A DNA stretch of 64,000 bases from Reticulitermes speratus (Eukaryota > Arthropoda > Insecta > Blattodea > Rhinotermitidae), in NCBI GenBank assembly GCA_021186555.1, contig JAJKFL010000008.1, forward strand, positions 10,781,936 through 10,845,935, read 5' to 3'. Shown piece by piece: positions 61,886 through 64,000 of the stretch. Each line of letters starts with the position of its first letter. Position 1 is the stretch's first letter. Made by a program: the position numbers and the translations under genes. Under the pieces are notes generated by a model. That model was not told the DNA's origin and made no database searches. It was given only the letters and a program-made list of their open reading frames with translations.

Positions 61886-62364
61886 AAATGCTATAATTTG
61901 TTTTATCCATCAGCCCTAACACAAAGATATGTTGATTTTAATGTTTGCTGCCCAGTATAATGGCTTATCGTAAATTATCAATTTAATTAACTTTGGCGAT
62001 GTTGTACGAGAACCGCCTATGTTAGAGCCCAGTTTGTTATCGATACATGATCTTTATTCGCATTTCTGTCTTAAGGAATGAAACTTAGCCGGCGTGATGT
62101 TTATGGACACCCCTGATGGGCTGTTAAAACATGAATTAAAGGTAGTCTGATTACTATTCCTTTGCCTTTAATTATAATTGTGTTTTGTTTTATTAGTTAT
62201 AAAGGTGAATGCCCGAATAATAGGACCTAAATGCACGTATGGAGGAGGTCAAGTTCCACCCAGGGATTTAGCGCCATTGGAAGAAGAAGAAATGTAATTG
62301 TGCATTATAAATATTCTATCTTCGCCATTCCTCACTGTTGTGTTTGTTATTTGTTTGTGCTCGC
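61886..62364. other. unassigned
   Basis: Nothing recognised. Confidence 0.5.
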
Positions 62365-62545
62365 CACTAAATATCATTCGGGTGATCATATCGAGGGGGA
62401 TGAGTTGGATGAGGCACGTGACACATTAGGGGAGAATAGAAATACATAATGGAAACCTGAAAGAAAGAGACTTCATGGAAGACCTAGGCGTAGATGGAAG
62501 GATAATATTAAAATGGATCTCAGAGCTATTGGATGCGATGGTGTG
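62365..62545 (+). mobile_element. LINE 3'-end fragment
   Basis: Plus-strand pieces: DHIEGDELDEARDTLGENRN, then a GRPRRRW-like block (AGACCTAGGCGTAGATGGAA) and DNIKMDLRAIGCDGVD. Same LINE tail block as 23790 and 53528. Confidence 0.7.
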
Positions 62546-62612
62546 GACTGTTTGGTTTATTATTTGATTTCGTTTATTATAATTTTGGTTTGGAAGGTTT
62601 TAAAGTTCATTC

Positions 62613-63864
62613 ATTCATTCTGTAGTCTGTCTTACGACAGGTCCGTAGCCTCTTCATTCTGCAGTCTGTATTACTACAGGTCCGTAGCCTCTTCATTCTG
62701 TAGTCTGTCTTACGACAGGTCCGTAGCCTCTTCATTCTGTAGTCTGTCTTACGGCAGGTCCGTAGCCTCTTCATTCTGTAGTCTGTCTTACGACAGGTCC
62801 GTAGCCTCTTCATTCTGCAGTCTGTCTTACGACAGGTCCGTAGCCTCTTCATTCTGTAGTCTGTCTTACTACAGGTCCGTAGCCTCTTCATTCTGTAGTC
62901 TGTCTTACTACAGGTCCGTAGCCTCTTCATTCTGTAGTCTGTCTTACTACAGGTCCGTAGCCTCTTCATTCTGCAGTCTGTCTTACTACAGGTCCGTAGC
63001 CTCTTCATTCTGTAGTCTGTCTTACTACAGGTCCGTAGCCTCTTCATTCTGTAGTCTGTCTTACGACAGGTCCGTAGCCTCTTCATTCTGTAGTCTGTCT
63101 TACGACAGGTCCGTAGCCTCTTCATTCTGTAGTCTGTCTTACTACAGGTCCGTAGCCTCTTCATTCTGTAGTCTGTCTTACGACAGGTCCGTAGCCTCTT
63201 CATTCTGTAGTCTGTCTTACGGCAGGTCCGTAGCCTCTTCATTCTGTAGTCTGTCTTACTACAGGTCCGTAGCCTCTTCATTCTGTAGTCTGTCTTACGA
63301 CAGGTCCGTAGCCTCTTCATTCTGTAGTCTGTCTTACGACAGGTCCGTAGCCTCTTCATTCTGTAGTCTGTCTTACTACAGGTCCGTAGCCTCTTCATTC
63401 TGTAGTCTGTCTTACTACAGGTCCGTAGCCTCTTCATTCTGTAGTCTGTCTTACGACAGGTCCGTAGCCTCTTCATTCTGTAGTCTGTCTTACGACAGGT
63501 CCGTAGCCTCTTCATTCTGCAGTCTGTCTTACGACAGGTCCGTAGCCTCTTCATTCTGTAGTCTGTCTTACTACAGGTCCGTAGCCTCTTCATTCTGTAG
63601 TCTGTCTTACGACAGGTCCGTAGCCTTTTCATTCTGTAGTCTGTCTTACGACAGGTCCGTAGCCTCTTCATTCTGTAGTCTGTCTTACTACAGGTCCGTA
63701 GCCTCTTCATTCTGTAGTCTGTCTTACGACAGGTCCGTAGCCTCTTCATTCTGTAGTCTGTCTTACGGCAGGTCCGTAGCCTCTTCATTCTGCAGTCTGT
63801 CTTACGACAGGTCCGTAGCCTCTTCATTCTGCAGTCTGTCTTACGACAGGTCCGTAGCCTCTTC
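62613..63864 (-). repeat. 39-bp minisatellite, 32 copies, from a LINE 3' end
   Basis: The unit (plus) is TTCATTCTGTAGTCTGTC then TTACGACAGGTCCGTAGCC-TC, 39 bases, repeated about 32 times with changes mainly at CGACAG/CTACAG/CGGCAG and CTGTAG/CTGCAG. The first unit beyond the array (63865) runs directly into the RTE-like LINE, whose minus-strand 3' end is this sequence. Being 13 codons with no stop, it gives long false frames on both strands. Confidence 0.95.
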
Positions 63865-64000
63865 CAAAGCGAGTTCTCCACAGGGTGCGATCTAGTGCTT
63901 CCTCTGTCAATTTCCAGTATCTTTTCTTTTCCTTAAGGTCATCCAGTAGCTGCTTACGTCTTCTCCCTCGTCGTCCCGTCATTTCTATCCTTCCTTCTAA
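63865..64000 (-). mobile_element. RTE-like LINE 3' end, continuing past the window
   Basis: CAAAGCGAGTTCTCCACAGG, GTGCGATCTAGTGCTTCCTC and GCTGCTTACGTCTTC match 13200-13330 and 41435-41560, encoding (minus) the GRRGRRRKQLLDDL and EEALDRTLWRTRFGRGYG-type end. It is the parent of the 39-bp array. Confidence 0.82.

Noticed and set aside
62513..63895. A 460-codon plus-strand and a 424-codon minus-strand open frame
   Set aside because: Both are produced by a 39-base repeat (13 codons, no stop) derived from a LINE 3' end. No gene is implied.

Overview
This window looks like intergenic and intronic DNA from a large, repeat-rich insect genome. The evidence is a chitin-binding (CBM14/peritrophin-A) mucin gene, a mariner-type element with an insect-style helix-turn-helix head, RTE-like and other LINE debris, and several abundant tRNA-derived SINE families. 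A cockroach or termite (Blattodea) is my best guess, held with low to moderate confidence. There is no bacterial-style gene organisation.

Only two host genes are convincing, both on the minus strand. At 17859-19175 there is an intron-free coding exon for a type II membrane glycosyltransferase of the alpha-1,4-galactosyltransferase (DXD) type, with a splice acceptor just before its ATG. At 28740-34508 there is a long secreted mucin-like protein with seven six-cysteine chitin-binding domains joined by Ser/Thr linkers and a Gly-Gln-Gly-Gly/Ser-Pro repeat array. That array carries one single-base frameshift near 33117. Its last exon (28740-29012) is separated by a clean GT-AG intron, and its first exon lies outside the recognisable sequence.

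The rest is layered mobile DNA. At 1691-7290 a nearly full-length LINE (ORF1 with a zinc knuckle, apurinic-type endonuclease, reverse transcriptase, poly(A) tail) sits inside a tRNA-derived SINE and splits it at the B box. Five SINE families recur, called A-E here. A and D have different tRNA-like heads but share a central domain. Short DNA transposons include hAT-type, pogo/Tigger-type and mariner-type elements, several with visible target duplications. 3' fragments of RTE-like LINEs are scattered throughout.

The most striking signal is a population of roughly 25 loci with hammerhead-ribozyme architecture: a CTGANGA box, a hairpin, GAAA, then a very short palindromic helix III. They lie in inverted-repeat elements resembling the terminal repeats of Penelope-like retroelements. 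Helices I, II and III differ in sequence between families but keep their pairing. The best copies are at 17608-17654 (+), 15072-15119 (-), 14935-14982 (+), 7590-7634 (+) and 23131-23177 (-). No Penelope reverse transcriptase is visible here, so that assignment rests on the RNA motif and the inverted-repeat layout.

Three minisatellites have grown out of transposon ends: 39 bp x 32 from a LINE 3' end (62613-63864), 29 bp x 8 (43411-43650), and a roughly 27-bp/105-bp array (44880-45240), the last two from the tails of the hammerhead-bearing elements. Two other repeat families without coding potential (about 145-bp units; a ~350-bp dispersed repeat) each occur twice.
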